In this document: one piece after another, positions 63,307 through 64,000 of the stretch | Position numbering within the stretch: position 1 is the stretch's first letter | Layout: each line of letters starts with the position of its first letter | Assembly: GCA_943846615.1 (NCBI GenBank) | Contig: OX044354.1 | Span: 1,567,001 to 1,631,000, forward strand | Source of the DNA: an uncultured Amylibacter sp. | GTDB taxonomy: Bacteria > Pseudomonadota > Alphaproteobacteria > Rhodobacterales > Rhodobacteraceae | Length of the DNA: 64,000 nucleotides | Direction of reading: 5' to 3' | Notes under the pieces: model-generated | What the model was told of the DNA's origin: nothing | What the model saw: only the letters and a program-made list of their open reading frames with translations | The model's database searches: none | Position numbers and translations under genes: made by a program

Positions 63307-64000
63307 ATGCGCTACAACGCCAAAGTTACAGAACCCAAATGGCAATCCGCATGGGATAACGCCGAATCGTTCAAGGCAACGCCTGATGATCGCGAAAAAT
63401 ATTACGTGCTGGAAATGTTCCCATACCCATCTGGCCGTATCCACATGGGTCACGTTCGCAACTATACTATGGGTGATGTTGTGGCGCGTTATAAATCCGC
63501 CGCTGGTTTTAACGTTTTGCACCCTATGGGTTGGGACGCTTTCGGGATGCCTGCGGAAAACGCGGCGATGGAAAAAAACATCCATCCGGGCGATTGGACG
63601 TACCAAAATATCGCGGACATGCGCGAACAGCTAAAACCAATGGGCCTGTCGATTGATTGGTCACGTGAATTCGCAACATGCGATCCGGAATATTATGGTC
63701 AACAACAGGCCATGTTCATTGATATGATGGACAAGGGTTTGGTTTACCGCAAAAACGCAGTGGTTAATTGGGACCCAGTGGACATGACCGTTCTTGCTAA
63801 CGAGCAGGTCGAAGGTGGGCGCGGCTGGCGCTCTGGTGCCTTGGTTGAACGCAAAGAGCTGACGCAGTGGTTCTTCAAAATCTCACAATATTCCGATGAA
63901 TTGCTGACGGCGCTGGATTCGTTGGAAAACTGGCCTGACAAAGTGCGCACAATGCAGAAAAATTGGATTGGTAAGTCCGAGGGTCTGCAATTCAAGTTTA
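63307..64000 (+). CDS. leuS: Leucyl-tRNA synthetase, N-terminal part (cut by window end)
   Basis: 231 codons are visible. The class I HIGH motif appears as [25 protein letters not shown], followed by [19 protein letters not shown] and [18 protein letters not shown], all typical of bacterial LeuRS. It charges tRNA-Leu with leucine. AAAGG precedes the ATG at 63307 by 9 bases. The editing domain and KMSKS loop lie beyond the window. Confidence 0.96.
   Translation, partial: MRYNAKVTEPKWQSAWDNAESFKATPDDREKYYVLEMFPYPSGRIHMGHVRNYTMGDVVARYKSAAGFNVLHPMGWDAFGMPAENAAMEKNIHPGDWTYQNIADMREQLKPMGLSIDWSREFATCDPEYYGQQQAMFIDMMDKGLVYRKNAVVNWDPVDMTVLANEQVEGGRGWRSGALVERKELTQWFFKISQYSDELLTALDSLENWPDKVRTMQKNWIGKSEGLQFKF

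Overview
The window looks like a chromosomal segment of a marine-type Rhodobacteraceae (Rhodobacterales, Alphaproteobacteria) with only moderate GC. The basis is gene content and protein style: a porin with a typical Rhodobacteraceae signal peptide, IalB-family and DUF3576/DUF2794/DUF6165 proteins, a CenR-like response regulator, the leuCD-x-leuB-asd order, and ATGA/TAATG start-stop coupling throughout. The genus is not determined; a relative of Amylibacter-like low-GC roseobacters is a guess.

Layout. 1-5606 (minus): leucine/isovalerate degradation operon, read tetR - ivd - mccB - mccA - mvaB (cut by the window edge), with a candidate TetR operator at 5624-5639. 5679-15017 (minus): an uptake-and-activation module, read long-chain-type acyl-CoA ligase - livG - livH - livM - livJ - livF - PaaK-type CoA ligase - nitronate monooxygenase. 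Divergent from it (15180-17809) lie a PAS hybrid histidine kinase and an OmpR-type response regulator; OmpR-style direct repeats sit in the shared promoter region. 17802-24287: cell-envelope and housekeeping genes (two L,D-transpeptidases, CAP lipoprotein, rlmN, IalB protein, asparaginase, MscS channel). 24412-26831: accessory patch with two DUF2975-like membrane proteins plus a small Cro-type regulator, then a split, apparently frameshifted, membrane-anchored protein.

27091-34173: leucine biosynthesis and aspartate-pathway genes leuC, leuD, a membrane protein, leuB, DUF3179 protein and asd, with three good intrinsic terminators. 34265-36379 is the most unusual part: a very AT-rich, translationally coupled three-gene cassette of a short cytochrome P450-like protein, a free-standing acyl carrier protein and an alpha/beta-hydrolase, inserted directly behind the asd terminator. 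I recognise no described system for it. 36443-48872: DUF4139 protein, cytochrome c', carbonic anhydrase, a degenerate HPt-like protein, leucyl aminopeptidase, NlpC/P60, DUF2794, HspQ, AEC transporter, lytic transglycosylase, LolA, FtsK and an aminotransferase. 48952-64000: amidase, UbiH-type hydroxylase, Trm112-like, LON-domain protein, CnoX-type thioredoxin, Xth, DUF6165 plus TPR-glycosyltransferase, CenR-like regulator, RibA, a third L,D-transpeptidase, YggS, TPR-sulfotransferase, porin, DUF3576 lipoprotein and the start of leuS.

The window is densely coding: no gap exceeds 300 bases. The largest are 62460-62728 (divergent porin/DUF3576 promoters), 26832-27090 (upstream of leuC) and 18441-18610. 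I saw no tRNA, rRNA, CRISPR array, insertion sequence or integrase.
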